A DNA stretch of 51,078 bases from Candidatus Poribacteria bacterium (GCA_022821965.1 JAJECN010000062.1:1-51078); one strand, 5' to 3'; positions 17,396 through 26,302 are shown, counted from the first letter of the stretch. The notes: a model not told the origin generated them from the letters alone. Numbers and translations are program-made.

Positions 17396-18262
17396 ATGGA
17401 AACTGTAATCAAAAAGGCGCAGGACCCAATTACAGAAGAAGAATATGAGATAGAGTTACCAGCACATGAAGTCGTCCTTAAAGCTATCCTTGAACTTGAT
17501 TATCCACCCGATGGGATTAGGATCATAGAGGCAACGAATATATTATCGGAAAAATTTCAACTGTCTGATGAACAGAGAAATGCAAAGAACAAACGAGGTG
17601 AACGGTATCTTGACGTTTTTCGTTACGACGTAGTCGCACCTGCATTTAATTATCTTTTAAAAAAAGAAGAATTGAAACAACCGGGAGGTCCAAAGACACC
17701 CTACTTTCTTGCTCTTGCTGCAAATACACTAAACCCCGAAAAATTGATTGAAGAAAATTATGAAAGAAGTCGAGAGAAATTAGCCAACGATTTACTGCAG
17801 CAGATTAAAGCTAACTCCCCTCCCTTCTTTGAGAAATTGGTTGTAAATCTGCTCATTGCAATGGGGTATGGTGGTTCATGGGAAGGTGCCGGAGAAATTA
17901 CAGGTGGTCCTGGTGATGGTGGAATTGACGGTATCATTTACTTGGACAAACTTGGGCTCGATGTGGTTGGTGTTCAAGCCAAGCGGCTAACAACAGGAAG
18001 TAATATAGGCCCTTCTGTAATTAACGAATTTGTTGGTGCTTTGCGTTTAAACGGTTTAGGCAAAGGGGTTATCATCACCACAGCGAGTTTTAGCAGCAAG
18101 GCTAGAGCATCTGCAGAAGGAAGTGATAATCCCAAAATTGTCCTTATTGATGGCGAACAACTTGCTCAGTTAATGATTGACCACGATGTCGGTGTTTCCA
18201 TAGAGAAAACTTACGAAATCAAACGTGTAGATTCTGATTATTTTGCTGAAAATACCGAATAA
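17396..18262 (+). CDS. Mrr-type restriction endonuclease
   Basis: A 288-residue protein with the two-part layout of Mrr. Residues 20-105 are a winged-helix-like N-terminal domain (LKAILELDYP, TNILSEKFQLSDEQ, GERYLDVFRYDVVAPAFNYL). Residues 130-270 are the Mrr catalytic domain, a PD-(D/E)XK-family nuclease: FFEKLVVNLLIAMGYGG, GGPGDGGIDGII with Asp178, and VVGVQAKR with Gln194-x-Lys196. Mrr cuts DNA carrying modified bases. The ATG at 17396 is chosen since the earlier in-frame ATG lies in the promoter. It is alone, without a methyltransferase beside it, as expected for a type IV enzyme. It is convergent with the enolase-superfamily gene. Confidence 0.85.
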   Translation: METVIKKAQDPITEEEYEIELPAHEVVLKAILELDYPPDGIRIIEATNILSEKFQLSDEQRNAKNKRGERYLDVFRYDVVAPAFNYLLKKEELKQPGGPKTPYFLALAANTLNPEKLIEENYERSREKLANDLLQQIKANSPPFFEKLVVNLLIAMGYGGSWEGAGEITGGPGDGGIDGIIYLDKLGLDVVGVQAKRLTTGSNIGPSVINEFVGALRLNGLGKGVIITTASFSSKARASAEGSDNPKIVLIDGEQLAQLMIDHDVGVSIEKTYEIKRVDSDYFAENTE

Positions 18263-18280
18263 TAGTGAGTATCGCTGCGA

Positions 18281-18315
18281 GTGTATGCATCCCATGAAAT
18301 CCGAGATGCATACAC
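18281..18315. terminator. Hairpin between convergent genes
   Basis: GTGTATGCATC at 18281-18291 and GATGCATACAC at 18305-18315 form a perfect 11-base stem with a 13-base loop between two convergent genes. There is no following T tract, so its role as a terminator is inferred from position. Confidence 0.55.
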
Positions 18316-18322
18316 CCATTTG

Positions 18323-19504
18323 CTAAACCACTTCCATCCAAACCCCCGGCACAAACCCCGGATACTCCCCCTCACTGAATGCCGGGTAGTAGACACTCTC
18401 GCTGTCGAAATCGTGAACTGTCTCTCCACCGCTTTCATTTGGAATATGTACCTTGCACGTATAATCCGTCTGATTGAACAACTGCTGTGGTGTCGGCGTA
18501 GATTCCTCAACGCGATATTCTGCCAATGCTGCCTCATTGATGTCAACACCGAGTCCCGGCGACTCCGAAACCTGAATCGTTCCATCAACGACATCAAGCC
18601 GTGTTTCAAGCAGATCTGATTCCCACAATTCGTGACACGTAATTGCTGGTAATTCCGCTTGCGATAACACTGCACCGAGATGCACCGAGTATGCCGTTGT
18701 AATACCCGTGCCGACCATCTGGAGCCAGTAGGGTTGCTCAAACGAAGCACAAAGCGCGTTCGTCCGCCGTAACGAGTTCACGCCCCCGCCGACAACGAAC
18801 CCGCCACAACAGCGCGCATGCAGACACGATTCATTGAAATGCTCGACGATTCGTTTCTGGACAGCTGCTTGCAACCTCGCTGCACCCTCTACATCCGTTC
18901 CGAGGTAGTATGGACTTTCGTAGATGGCGACATTCGGGTGTTCATCTAATTGCTGCAACACGGGGATAGCATTATCCGCAGTCCGCAGGAATCCGTTGAA
19001 GTCAATGTCGAGCCGATAGTCCGCTGGCACAGCATCACCGACGGCATCCACCTGTGCGAAGATGTCGCGCCACGGACGTGCTTTGAGTTTCGCGGACGTG
19101 TAACCGCGCTTCACCGATTCTTGGACTTCCGCAACCCAATCCTCTGGCGGCATATCGATATCCCACCACGAGATAGGGCATCTTTCGCGGACCTTGGGTC
19201 CGATGAGTTGATAGACGGGGACATCAACGGATTTGCCAATCGCGTCGAAAAGGGACATCTGGATACCGAATCCGACGCTGTCATCGTTCATACAGGCGAA
19301 TGCATTCTGTCCGATCACTTGTTCGATGTTTGCCGATTCGTTTGATAAGTTTTCGCCGTAGCCGACGACACCGTTGCTGAGTTCGACGCGATAAACGTGA
19401 ACCCGTTCACCGTGTGTCAGGGCGCGGTGCATGTGTCGGCTGACCCGTTCGTGATAGAACGGCACGTTCAACGGAATCGCTTCGAGATGTTTGATGCTAA
19501 GCAT
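18323..19504 (-). CDS. Mandelate racemase/muconate lactonizing enzyme family protein
   Basis: A 393-residue enolase-superfamily enzyme. The capping domain is at the N-terminus and the barrel carries the expected residues: AKLKARPW (the KxK acid-base motif), LDIDFNGF (first metal Asp), YESPY (second metal Glu) and a third metal ligand region later. These enzymes abstract a proton next to a carboxylate; typical reactions are sugar acid dehydration or racemisation, and the substrate cannot be fixed from sequence. The ATG at 19504 is used because AGGAGG lies exactly six bases before it; the longer reading from a TTG would include that ribosome site in the coding region. It stands alone on the minus strand. 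Confidence 0.85.
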   Translation of the reverse strand: MLSIKHLEAIPLNVPFYHERVSRHMHRALTHGERVHVYRVELSNGVVGYGENLSNESANIEQVIGQNAFACMNDDSVGFGIQMSLFDAIGKSVDVPVYQLIGPKVRERCPISWWDIDMPPEDWVAEVQESVKRGYTSAKLKARPWRDIFAQVDAVGDAVPADYRLDIDFNGFLRTADNAIPVLQQLDEHPNVAIYESPYYLGTDVEGAARLQAAVQKRIVEHFNESCLHARCCGGFVVGGGVNSLRRTNALCASFEQPYWLQMVGTGITTAYSVHLGAVLSQAELPAITCHELWESDLLETRLDVVDGTIQVSESPGLGVDINEAALAEYRVEESTPTPQQLFNQTDYTCKVHIPNESGGETVHDFDSESVYYPAFSEGEYPGFVPGVWMEVV

Positions 19505-19819
19505 GAGGGACCTCCTCAAATGATAAATTATCGCTCACGAGGTTTTCACTGTTTTACTGGTATGGTTTCCGAATTGTATCACATTTCCGAAATTGGCGGT
19601 AAAAATATTAAAGGGTGTTGCCTCGTAATGTTTTGCTTTGAAAGAAACCCCCTAAATCCGCCTTATCAGGGGGACTTGCGAGACATCGAACTCTGTTTTG
19701 TTAAAGAAAACCTGCGCGGTTTGCAACGAAGAATGTGAAAGGCAGTCTTGAATGCTGCTCTATAATCTTGATTTAGACAATCGACAGCCCATAACTAATC
19801 AATAACTAATTCATCGCGG
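19505..19819. other. Intergenic region, mostly featureless, with one short hairpin repeat
   Basis: This stretch between two divergent genes has no supported gene. It holds CCCCCT at 19648-19653 and AGGGGG at 19668-19673, flanking a CCTTATC centre: a common interspersed hairpin type in environmental bacterial genomes. A short tail after it (to about 19735) contains CCTGCGCGGTTTGCAACG, also repeat-like. I see nothing else in it. Confidence 0.55.
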
Positions 19820-19849
19820 TTGACACGCCCTCCGTTTTGTTGGTATAAT
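19820..19849 (+). promoter_or_regulatory. Sigma-70-type promoter for the phytanoyl-CoA dioxygenase gene
   Basis: TTGACA at 19820-19825, 18-base spacer, TGG extension and TATAAT at 19844-19849. Transcription would start near 19856, about 50 bases before the ATG. This is one of the best promoters in the window. Confidence 0.75.
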
Positions 19850-19907
19850 ATCTTTAACGCGTGTACGATATTGAAATGCTGATACTTTCGCAAGCGAGGG
19901 ACACATT

Positions 19908-20771
19908 ATGACAGAACTTCAACCCTTTAACGTTTCAAATGGACTCTTAGATCAACCCGAAAAACTCCGAGAACAGGCGCGACAAGACGGTTATCTTTTC
20001 TTTCGCGGCTTGATTGATGCCGACTCTATCTATGAGGTGCGCAAGGACTTCTTGGAAATCTGTCATCGACACGGATGGGCGGAAGGTGGAGAAAAACTGA
20101 TGGACGCGATCCGCGTCGGTGGTCCTTTCATGGAAGGCGATGACGGTTATTGGCCCGTGTTAGACGAATTCCAATGTTTAGAATCCTTCCATGCCTTTGC
20201 ACACCATCCGGCGATTATAGATGTGTGTGATAAGCTCTTCGGTGAGAAGACACTTGTGCATCCGCGGAATATTGGAAGAATTATGTTCCCGGAGAACACT
20301 AAATACACAACGCCTGCACATCAAGATTTTATCCATATTCGCGGGACAGAGGAAACCTATACCGGATGGATACCACTCGGTAATTGTCCAATGCATTTAG
20401 GTGGGTTGTCCGTGTTATCTGGATCGCATCAAAACGGCATATTTCCAGTCAAACCAGCGTTTGGTGCCGGCGGTGTTGGTGTTGATACAGAGCCTTTGGA
20501 GGCAGATGGATTCTACTGGGTTGGCGGTGATTACGGCATCGGCGATGCGCTTTTCTTTCATAGCCATGTTATTCATAAGGCACTACCGAATCAGACCTCA
20601 GATCAGATTCGTCTCTCTGTGGATTATCGCTATCAGGGATGCTCCAAGCCGGTCACCGAAGGGTCGCTGTTGCCCCATTTCAATCGGATGGCGTGGGATG
20701 AAATCTATCAGGAGTGGACCTCCACAGAATATCAGTACTATTGGAATGCGTTCGATTTAAACAGAGTTTAA
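19908..20771 (+). CDS. Phytanoyl-CoA dioxygenase (PhyH) family protein
   Basis: A 287-residue non-haem iron(II)/2-oxoglutarate oxygenase. The metal triad is visible: His138-x-Asp140 in TPAHQDFIHIRG and a distal His (220 or 223) in FHSHVIHKAL, with Arg235 in QIRLSVDYRYQ for the 2-oxoglutarate carboxylate. The PhyH family hydroxylates carbon centres in lipids, amino acids and natural products; this lineage of genomes tends to carry many copies, and the substrate is not deducible. The start follows GAGGG. The FGE-fold gene starts five bases after its stop, so the two are an operon. Confidence 0.88.
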   Translation: MTELQPFNVSNGLLDQPEKLREQARQDGYLFFRGLIDADSIYEVRKDFLEICHRHGWAEGGEKLMDAIRVGGPFMEGDDGYWPVLDEFQCLESFHAFAHHPAIIDVCDKLFGEKTLVHPRNIGRIMFPENTKYTTPAHQDFIHIRGTEETYTGWIPLGNCPMHLGGLSVLSGSHQNGIFPVKPAFGAGGVGVDTEPLEADGFYWVGGDYGIGDALFFHSHVIHKALPNQTSDQIRLSVDYRYQGCSKPVTEGSLLPHFNRMAWDEIYQEWTSTEYQYYWNAFDLNRV

Positions 20772-20776
20772 TAACT

Positions 20777-21565
20777 ATGAAAAACGTATTAGGGGTTTTA
20801 CTCTGTAGCATTTTCTGTTTTACGATGAGCCTGTCCGCGCAGGCACCCGATGATATGGTGCTGATTCCAGCAGGAGAATTTCAGATGGGAAGTGCCGATG
20901 GTGAACGGGATGAGAAACCTGTCCATACTGTTTATCTTGATGCGTTCTATATTGACATACATGAAGTGACGGTTGGGGAATACAAACAGTTTGTTGAAGC
21001 CACCGGTCATCGCCCGTTAGCGGAGTTTGTCTCTCGAACCTCGCCAACCGATCAACATCCGGTCGTGGAGGTCAGTTGGCACGATGCGATGGCGTATGCG
21101 CAGTGGGCAGGTAAGCGATTGCCGACAGAAGCCGAATGGGAGAAAGCAGCGCGAGGCGGTTTGATTTCACAAGACTATCCGTGGGGCGATACAATTGATG
21201 CCAGCAAGGCGAACTACGACAAGGATACGAAATCCGGGACACATAACGTCCGGACAACGCCTGTTGGAATGTATCCGGCGAACGGCTACGGGTTATACGA
21301 TATGTCAGGGAACGTCGCCGAGTGGTGTCTTGATACGTATCAGCGAAAGTTTTATGCGAATGGGGGGCAGCATAACCCTGTTGCTGGAGCTGAAAACGTT
21401 CAACTGGCTATTGCGAATGCTGACCGTAGCAAAGCGAAGCGTATTGTGCGGGGAGGATCGTGGAGTTTCAACGCGAAAAGCGTGCGTGTCGCGAATCGTC
21501 TCGCGGAGAAACCGTCGCTATTGAGTAGCGATGTCGGATTTCGTTGCGTGCGCGATGTAAAGTAG
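20777..21565 (+). CDS. Secreted FGE-fold (SUMF1 domain) protein lacking catalytic cysteines
   Basis: A 262-residue protein with a signal peptide (MKNVLGVLLCSIFCFTMSLSAQA) followed by a formylglycine-generating-enzyme fold: MVLIPAGEFQMGS, VHTVYLDAFYIDIHEVTVGEY, VEVSWHDAMAYAQWAGKRLPTEAEWEKAAR, PWGD, GLYDMSGNVAEWC and IVRGGSWS...VGFRCV. In true formylglycine-generating enzymes a pair of cysteines sits after the RGGS segment; here it reads RGGSWSFNAKSVRVANR with no cysteine, so sulfatase activation is unlikely. The fold may bind sugars or act in another oxidation. The ATG at 20777 is chosen because it begins the signal peptide; it follows the PhyH stop by five bases without a good ribosome site, suggesting coupling. 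Confidence 0.8.
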   Translation: MKNVLGVLLCSIFCFTMSLSAQAPDDMVLIPAGEFQMGSADGERDEKPVHTVYLDAFYIDIHEVTVGEYKQFVEATGHRPLAEFVSRTSPTDQHPVVEVSWHDAMAYAQWAGKRLPTEAEWEKAARGGLISQDYPWGDTIDASKANYDKDTKSGTHNVRTTPVGMYPANGYGLYDMSGNVAEWCLDTYQRKFYANGGQHNPVAGAENVQLAIANADRSKAKRIVRGGSWSFNAKSVRVANRLAEKPSLLSSDVGFRCVRDVK

Positions 21566-21623
21566 TAAGCACACTTTGTGGGTTCGTCGTGCATTGTAAA
21601 AATCGTAAATACACGCCGTGTGC

Positions 21624-21632
21624 TGTTATAAT
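21624..21632 (+). promoter_or_regulatory. Extended -10 promoter before the PorV-like gene
   Basis: TGTTATAAT at 21624-21632 is a perfect TATAAT with a TGn extension; no good -35 is seen. It lies in a short repeat-like stretch with CACAC/GTGTG sequence and about 27 bases before the TTG start. Confidence 0.45.
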
Positions 21633-21658
21633 AAACCTAATAAAAAAAGAGAAACCAA

Positions 21659-22756
21659 TTGATTAAATTACAACAACCAAAACTTAATACAGCAAATCTC
21701 ATCCGTTTTATAGTGATACTCATTGGATGGGGGTGTCTTGCTGTTTTACCTGCTGCTGCCGAAAACTATACTGGAGATTTTTTGACGAACGGTGTTGGCG
21801 GTCGCGCCCTTGGATTAGGGGGTGCCTATGTTAGCATTGCTGACGATGCTACCGCGACCTATTGGAATCCGGCTGGTATTGCTGGCGTTCCTGACAAGTA
21901 TCAGTTCTGTTTGATGCACGCCGCGCGGCGTTCGGGATTGGGGTCGTTCAACTATGTCGGTGGGACGACACAGGTGTTGTCGAACCTCACTCTTGGTGTC
22001 TCGTGGCTTCGCGCGGGGGTGGACGACATTCCTATCTATCCACTCGTGCCAGCGTTCGATCCGAATATTAGTAGCGAGCAACGCCGAAATCTCGAGAAAA
22101 ATCGACCGCGAGAATCCGACTTCATTCCAGCAGGCTACCTAAACGACAGTGAAAACGCCTATGTTCTGACGCTTGCGAAGCGTTGGGTTGTCAGCCAATC
22201 GTGGTGGGATAATTTCGGAAGGGATTCAATCCCGCCGGAATTTATGGTCGGTGTAAATACCAAGTTGATTACACAGAACGTAGGCGGCAGCGATCTTGAG
22301 GCATACAATTATGGGAGTTGGGGTTACGGTTTTGATGCTGGCGTGCTTGTCCGCTTGCCCGATTTCAACGCACTTTTCGGTTTAGAAGATTTTGGCAGTC
22401 TTACGTTTGGCATGAACCTTCAAGACATCTCAGAGACAACCCTGACGTGGAACACGCTATCCGCCCCCAAAGAATCTATCCCGGCGAATTGGAATGTAGG
22501 GGTAGCGTATACGAACAATCGCGTTTTCAATCGAGAACTTATTTTTTCCTACCAGTGGCAGCAGCGGTATGGCGGGCAGATGCATCTCGGCATAGAGTAT
22601 CATATTAGCAAGCCATTGGCACTCCGTGTCGGTTATCGCGACGCTCGCATTACAAGCGGGATCGGCATTCAACTCCGAAAATTTCGGCTCGATTACGCCC
22701 TTCTTTTCGGCGATCTGATTAGCACGCATTTTTTGAGCCTCTTATGGCATTTTTAA
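21659..22756 (+). CDS. PorV/PorQ-like (UPF0164) outer membrane beta-barrel protein
   Basis: A 365-residue protein with an N-terminal hydrophobic segment (about 15-34, IRFIVILIGWGCLAVLPAAA) and then the classic opening GVGGRALGLGGAYVSIADDATATYWNPAGIA, the hallmark of PorV/PorQ and FadL-related barrels. Alternating polar and hydrophobic strands follow to a terminal aromatic (SLLWHF), the usual outer membrane insertion signal. In Bacteroidetes PorV is part of the type IX secretion machinery and PorQ-like relatives occur widely; no other type IX genes are here, so this may be a plain outer membrane protein. The start codon is TTG at 21659, with AAGAGA upstream. Confidence 0.75.
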   Translation: MIKLQQPKLNTANLIRFIVILIGWGCLAVLPAAAENYTGDFLTNGVGGRALGLGGAYVSIADDATATYWNPAGIAGVPDKYQFCLMHAARRSGLGSFNYVGGTTQVLSNLTLGVSWLRAGVDDIPIYPLVPAFDPNISSEQRRNLEKNRPRESDFIPAGYLNDSENAYVLTLAKRWVVSQSWWDNFGRDSIPPEFMVGVNTKLITQNVGGSDLEAYNYGSWGYGFDAGVLVRLPDFNALFGLEDFGSLTFGMNLQDISETTLTWNTLSAPKESIPANWNVGVAYTNNRVFNRELIFSYQWQQRYGGQMHLGIEYHISKPLALRVGYRDARITSGIGIQLRKFRLDYALLFGDLISTHFLSLLWHF

Positions 22757-22769
22757 CTATAGGACTTAC

Positions 22770-22812
22770 GCAGCCCCTTGCGTGCGTGGTTTTGCGGCGT
22801 ACTCACCCATCG
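22770..22812. repeat. Interspersed repeat containing GCGGCGTACTCACC
   Basis: The block GGTTTTGCGGCGTACTCACC at about 22787-22806 recurs as GGTTTCGCGGCGTACTCACC at about 26340-26361. Both copies sit just after a gene end in the same orientation. I take it as part of a dispersed short repeat family; no hairpin function is proven. Confidence 0.55.
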
Positions 22813-22859
22813 GATCGGAAACCGGATTTTGACGTGAAGGAAATCCGAGAAAAACCCAA

Positions 22860-24089
22860 TCATCGGGGCGCAGGTTTGGACAAATCCGGCTGGTCACGTA
22901 GTAACAACAGGAGCGGCGCGAGCACCAACGGCAGCATCACCAGACCGTCTAATACAATCGGCAAACCGAATTGATCTCCCAAATCACCCACAATTTTATT
23001 TAATAATCCGCCGACACCCCATGCAGCACCCATCATCAAGCCGGATGCAATGTTTTCATGCCCGCGTAGAATCATCTGTGCTAAGATAATGTTAATCGTT
23101 ATGGAACTGGTGAGGACCACATTGCCAAAAAAGAGGAGCGCGAGGAAACTAAATCCGTCAGTGTGTAACGACGCATAGAGCAGCGGGGGAGCACCGAGCA
23201 GCGAGACCAATAAGAGGACATAGGTGTTTATGCGACTCATAAGCCATCCACTTGACATGATACCCATAGAACCCGCGAAAATAAAAAGCGCGATAACAAG
23301 AGAGCGCACTTGATCTGAGTAATCTTGATCGTCTAAGTGGACCGATAGGAAGGTTTCTAAACCCGTTAGCGTAACGGTTCGGAGTGCCGCAATAATGAAA
23401 AGGACGATGAGTGGCAGCATGCGTGGAGAAGCAACAGTCCAAAGAGGTTCTCGCGGTCTCGGTTCCTCGTTTGGCGTTCCGCGGGTGGTAGCAGTTAAAT
23501 CAAGATGCTTCTCAAATTTCAATACTTTTGGCACCAGTAACGCCACAAGTAAACCCGGTATCATCTCCCAAACGAGGTATTGCAAGCCGTATCGATACGG
23601 GATGAACATCAGTACCAACGGACCGAGTGCGCGTCCAATGTTACCGCCTGTAAGAAAAATGGAGGTCCCCAATCCTCGATCCTCCGATGCAAGCGCACCA
23701 GCATAAGTTGTCGCCTGCGGATGGAATGCGGCAATCCCAATACCACCAATAGCTAACAGCAGATATACGATATTAGCAGATGGGGCAAGCCACAAGAGGC
23801 TTAAACCGATTGCGCTAAACGCAACACCTATCGTCAGAAAGTGCACTGTCTGCACCCGATCTGACAGCCATCCAAAGAGAATCTGACCGAATGAGCTAAA
23901 GACACTATAAATTGCGACGAAGTTCCCCGCTAAACTGTTTCGTGCGCCAGCTGCGGCTAACTTTGTCAGTAGGAGAGGCTGCAGATGTGATAGAAGTGTC
24001 GCGTAGGAATCAAGAACGGTATGTGATAACGTCAGAAAATAGAACTGTTTCCGAGAGGATGTTTTTGATGAATCTTGATCGTTTTTCAT
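22860..24089 (-). CDS. MFS transporter, fosmidomycin-resistance-like
   Basis: A 409-residue major facilitator with about twelve hydrophobic helices and a large middle loop (LDLTATTRGTPNEEPRPREP). The N-terminal half has SLAGNFVAIYSVFSSFGQILFGWLSDR, the loop 2-3 motif of the family, and GIAAFHPQATTYAG, typical of the Fsr (fosmidomycin resistance) branch. It probably exports a small molecule; the substrate is unknown. I use the ATG at 24089 because the frame upstream of it (to 24230) is made of repeat-like sequence and gives no extra conserved domain. It is convergent with the PorV-like gene. Confidence 0.8.
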   Translation of the reverse strand: MKNDQDSSKTSSRKQFYFLTLSHTVLDSYATLLSHLQPLLLTKLAAAGARNSLAGNFVAIYSVFSSFGQILFGWLSDRVQTVHFLTIGVAFSAIGLSLLWLAPSANIVYLLLAIGGIGIAAFHPQATTYAGALASEDRGLGTSIFLTGGNIGRALGPLVLMFIPYRYGLQYLVWEMIPGLLVALLVPKVLKFEKHLDLTATTRGTPNEEPRPREPLWTVASPRMLPLIVLFIIAALRTVTLTGLETFLSVHLDDQDYSDQVRSLVIALFIFAGSMGIMSSGWLMSRINTYVLLLVSLLGAPPLLYASLHTDGFSFLALLFFGNVVLTSSITINIILAQMILRGHENIASGLMMGAAWGVGGLLNKIVGDLGDQFGLPIVLDGLVMLPLVLAPLLLLLRDQPDLSKPAPR

Positions 24090-24269
24090 GAGGCGAAATA
24101 GATACCGCGTTTCTATGAAGATTAAGATAATGTATATTGTAGACGACATCCCTCTAAAAAGCAAATCTTTTTTTTCCTGTAGGAGCATTACCGAATCGCG
24201 CCGTTTTCGTGTAGGAGCGCCCTGCTTCACTGACTGCCGATTGCTGATTACTGAAAACTAAACTTTTCC

Positions 24270-24298
24270 TTGACAATTAAACCTCCGGCATATATTAT
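24270..24298 (+). promoter_or_regulatory. Sigma-70-type promoter for the flippase-like gene
   Basis: TTGACA at 24270-24275 and TATTAT at 24293-24298 are 17 bases apart (TATATT at 24291 is an alternative with 15). Transcription would begin near 24305, giving a leader of about 180 bases that contains the 24388-24410 repeat. Confidence 0.65.
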
Positions 24299-24387
24299 GA
24301 TACGAATTCTGTAAGATAAAAAATCATTTATAATTTATAGTAAAGTTCACGATTATTCTAACATTGCAGGAAGGCGAGGATCCTAGG

Positions 24388-24410
24388 GGAAATACCCAAG
24401 CAAAAACACC
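24388..24410. repeat. Interspersed repeat, CAAGCAAAAACACC type
   Basis: GGAAATACCCAAGCAAAAACACC at 24388-24410 recurs inverted at 26496-26518 and, in a variant, at 26416-26439. It lies in the leader of the flippase-like gene, next to a GC-rich hairpin. It belongs to the same dispersed set as the cluster at 26303-26562. Confidence 0.65.
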
Positions 24411-24486
24411 CTCGCCAGCGGCGGTGAGGGTTTCCTCTACTGAAAAACTGTCTATATATTTTCCGACTTTACTTTGCATAGCGAGC

Positions 24487-25479
24487 GTGCCTTTGAATAA
24501 AAAGCAATTCCAGCGGGTTGCCAAAATCGGCTTACCGACAGTCTTAGCGGTCGTCATCGCATACTTCCTCTTAAAAGAGATTGACATTCAAGAGATACCA
24601 AAAACCCTGAGCCGATTGTCAATAAAGGCACTCTTAATCGGTTTTGCGTGTTATTGTTTATTAGTCTTGGCGAAAGCCCTCCGATTTCGAGCACTACTCA
24701 ATCTTGATAGCAATATACATCAGATCTTCCCAATCTTGGCGTTGCATACCTTTTGGGGTAATATCCTTCCGATGCGGACAGGGGATGTCTCTTATGTCTA
24801 TCTGATGCAACGACGACAGAAGGTTGATGCAACGCAGGGCATAGCGTCGCTTCTGGTTGCAAGTTTGATGGATCTCGTCCTGTTAATAGGTTTGGTAGTT
24901 GCCACGGCATGGCTACTGCGTGCCGAGCTTCGCGACACATTCTCTGGAACAGTCTTGTATATCACACCACTTCTGATGGCGGGCGTTTTGATTGTCGGGA
25001 TGGTTTTCGTCTACATCGCCCCGAATCTTTGTGTAAGGCTCACAAAAAAATGTGCGGTGCCACTCTTGCGTCTTCAGAAACGTCCTCTTACGTGGGCAGT
25101 CAACAAGGGGCTGACGGTGATTCAAGAGTTAACGGGGTTCCAGTCGAATCGAAGGTTTTTAGAGGTGTGGGGATATTCCGTAATCTGTCTTGCAATCCGT
25201 TTCGGATTCCAGTGTTACCTCGTCACGGAAATGGGTGTTGATATTCCGATGGTTGAGGTGCTGTTCGCACTTGCTTTTACCAACGTCTTTAACCTGTTGC
25301 CTGTCCAAACGATTGGGAACTTCGGCACGACGGAATTTCCGTTTGTCTGGTTGCTAAATCATTTCGGTACGTCGGTGGAGACTGCGACTGTTACAGGGTT
25401 TAGTTTACATATTCTAATCCTACTTTACTGTCTACCTTTAGGCGTGTATGGATTTTTTAGAAAACAGAAGGAGCAATAA
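24487..25479 (+). CDS. Flippase-like membrane protein (LPG synthase TM/UPF0104 family)
   Basis: A protein of about 330 residues with seven to eight hydrophobic helices. The block ALRFRALLNLD followed by LALHTFWGNILPMRTGDVSYVYLMQRR is the signature of the lysylphosphatidylglycerol synthetase membrane domain/YbhN family, and LLPVQTIGNFGTTEFPFVWLL near the end matches the second conserved loop. Family members act as lipid flippases or as unknown envelope proteins. The start is uncertain: GTG at 24487 begins just before the first helix but has no clear ribosome site; a longer frame from TTG at 24364 runs through repeat sequence and is disfavoured. One base separates its stop from the amidohydrolase start. 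Confidence 0.7.
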   Translation: MPLNKKQFQRVAKIGLPTVLAVVIAYFLLKEIDIQEIPKTLSRLSIKALLIGFACYCLLVLAKALRFRALLNLDSNIHQIFPILALHTFWGNILPMRTGDVSYVYLMQRRQKVDATQGIASLLVASLMDLVLLIGLVVATAWLLRAELRDTFSGTVLYITPLLMAGVLIVGMVFVYIAPNLCVRLTKKCAVPLLRLQKRPLTWAVNKGLTVIQELTGFQSNRRFLEVWGYSVICLAIRFGFQCYLVTEMGVDIPMVEVLFALAFTNVFNLLPVQTIGNFGTTEFPFVWLLNHFGTSVETATVTGFSLHILILLYCLPLGVYGFFRKQKEQ

Positions 25480-25480
25480 T

Positions 25481-26302
25481 ATGAAAATTATCGATCCACA
25501 CGTTCACGTTTGGAAAAACGATCCGCAATTCCCGTGGGCACCGGAAACGACAAATCCGCCAGCGGAAGATGCTACAGCGGAAATGCTACTGGAATTGATG
25601 GCGGCGAACGGTGTCGAAAAAACGGTGCTCGTTCAAGTCATCCATTACCGATGGGATAATCGTTACGCCGCGGACGCAATGAAAAGGTATCCCGATAAGT
25701 TCATGGGCGTTTGTCGGATTAACCCCGAGGATCCAGAGGCACCAGACCATCTCAGTCGGTGGGTCGAGGCGGATGGTTTCCACGGTGTTCGGCTCAGTCC
25801 GTCCGTTGGTGAAGCGGGGGATTGGTTCACGGGACCCTTGATGCAGCCGATCTTTCGTCGTGCTGAAACCCTTGGTGTGCCGATGCTTCTTCTCACTGGA
25901 GCCGAGCGATTGGTGGATCTCGTGCCACTTTTAGAGCAGCACCCAGAACTTGACGTTGTGATAGATCACATGGCGAGCTGCTCGCCTGAGGTACCTGAAA
26001 AACTTGAATTACTGCTCAATCTTGCGCAATTCCCTCGTGTCTATGTCAAGATAAGCCATACGTGGTCCATATCGAAAGCGGGTTACCCGTGGGCAGATAC
26101 GTATGAACAGGTGAAAAAAGTGTATCATGCCTTCGGGGGTTCGCGGATTATGTGGGGCACCGATTGGCCCGTCTGTCTCAGTCGAGCGAGTTATGCAGAG
26201 ACCTTATCGGTTGTTCGTGATGAGATGGATTTCTTTACACCGGAAGACCGCGAATGGGTGTTAGGCAAAACGGCACTCCGCCTCTGGCAATTCCAAGAGT
26301 GA
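25481..26302 (+). CDS. Amidohydrolase family 2 protein
   Basis: A 273-residue TIM-barrel metal hydrolase of the amidohydrolase-2 group. It begins KIIDPHVHVW, with the HxH metal motif at residues 7-9. Further conserved features are VDEADGFHG-like WVEADGFHGVRLSP, VVIDHMA (metal-site His) and RIMWGTDWPV (the C-terminal metal Asp). These enzymes act as lactonases or decarboxylases; L-fucono-lactonase-like and 2-pyrone-like activities are common, and none can be chosen here. The ATG at 25481 follows AAGGAG at seven bases, which sets the start. It is coupled to the upstream flippase-like gene with a one-base gap. Confidence 0.88.
   Translation: MKIIDPHVHVWKNDPQFPWAPETTNPPAEDATAEMLLELMAANGVEKTVLVQVIHYRWDNRYAADAMKRYPDKFMGVCRINPEDPEAPDHLSRWVEADGFHGVRLSPSVGEAGDWFTGPLMQPIFRRAETLGVPMLLLTGAERLVDLVPLLEQHPELDVVIDHMASCSPEVPEKLELLLNLAQFPRVYVKISHTWSISKAGYPWADTYEQVKKVYHAFGGSRIMWGTDWPVCLSRASYAETLSVVRDEMDFFTPEDREWVLGKTALRLWQFQE

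Larger units (their letters stand above)
24090..24486. other. Divergent intergenic region with repeats and a promoter
   Basis: About 400 bases between the MFS transporter and the flippase-like gene. It contains GTAGGAGC-type repeats around 24178-24215, a GATTGCTGATTACTG-type repeat tail near 24240, the promoter at 24270-24298, and a CAAGCAAAAACACC repeat at 24388-24410 with GGCGAGG/CCTCGCC pairing around it (24373-24417). Reading frames through it are possible but lack conserved sequence. Confidence 0.5.

Noticed and set aside
24090-24230. N-terminal extension of the MFS transporter
   Set aside because: It runs through repeat-like sequence and has no conserved residues; the first membrane helix follows the ATG at 24089.
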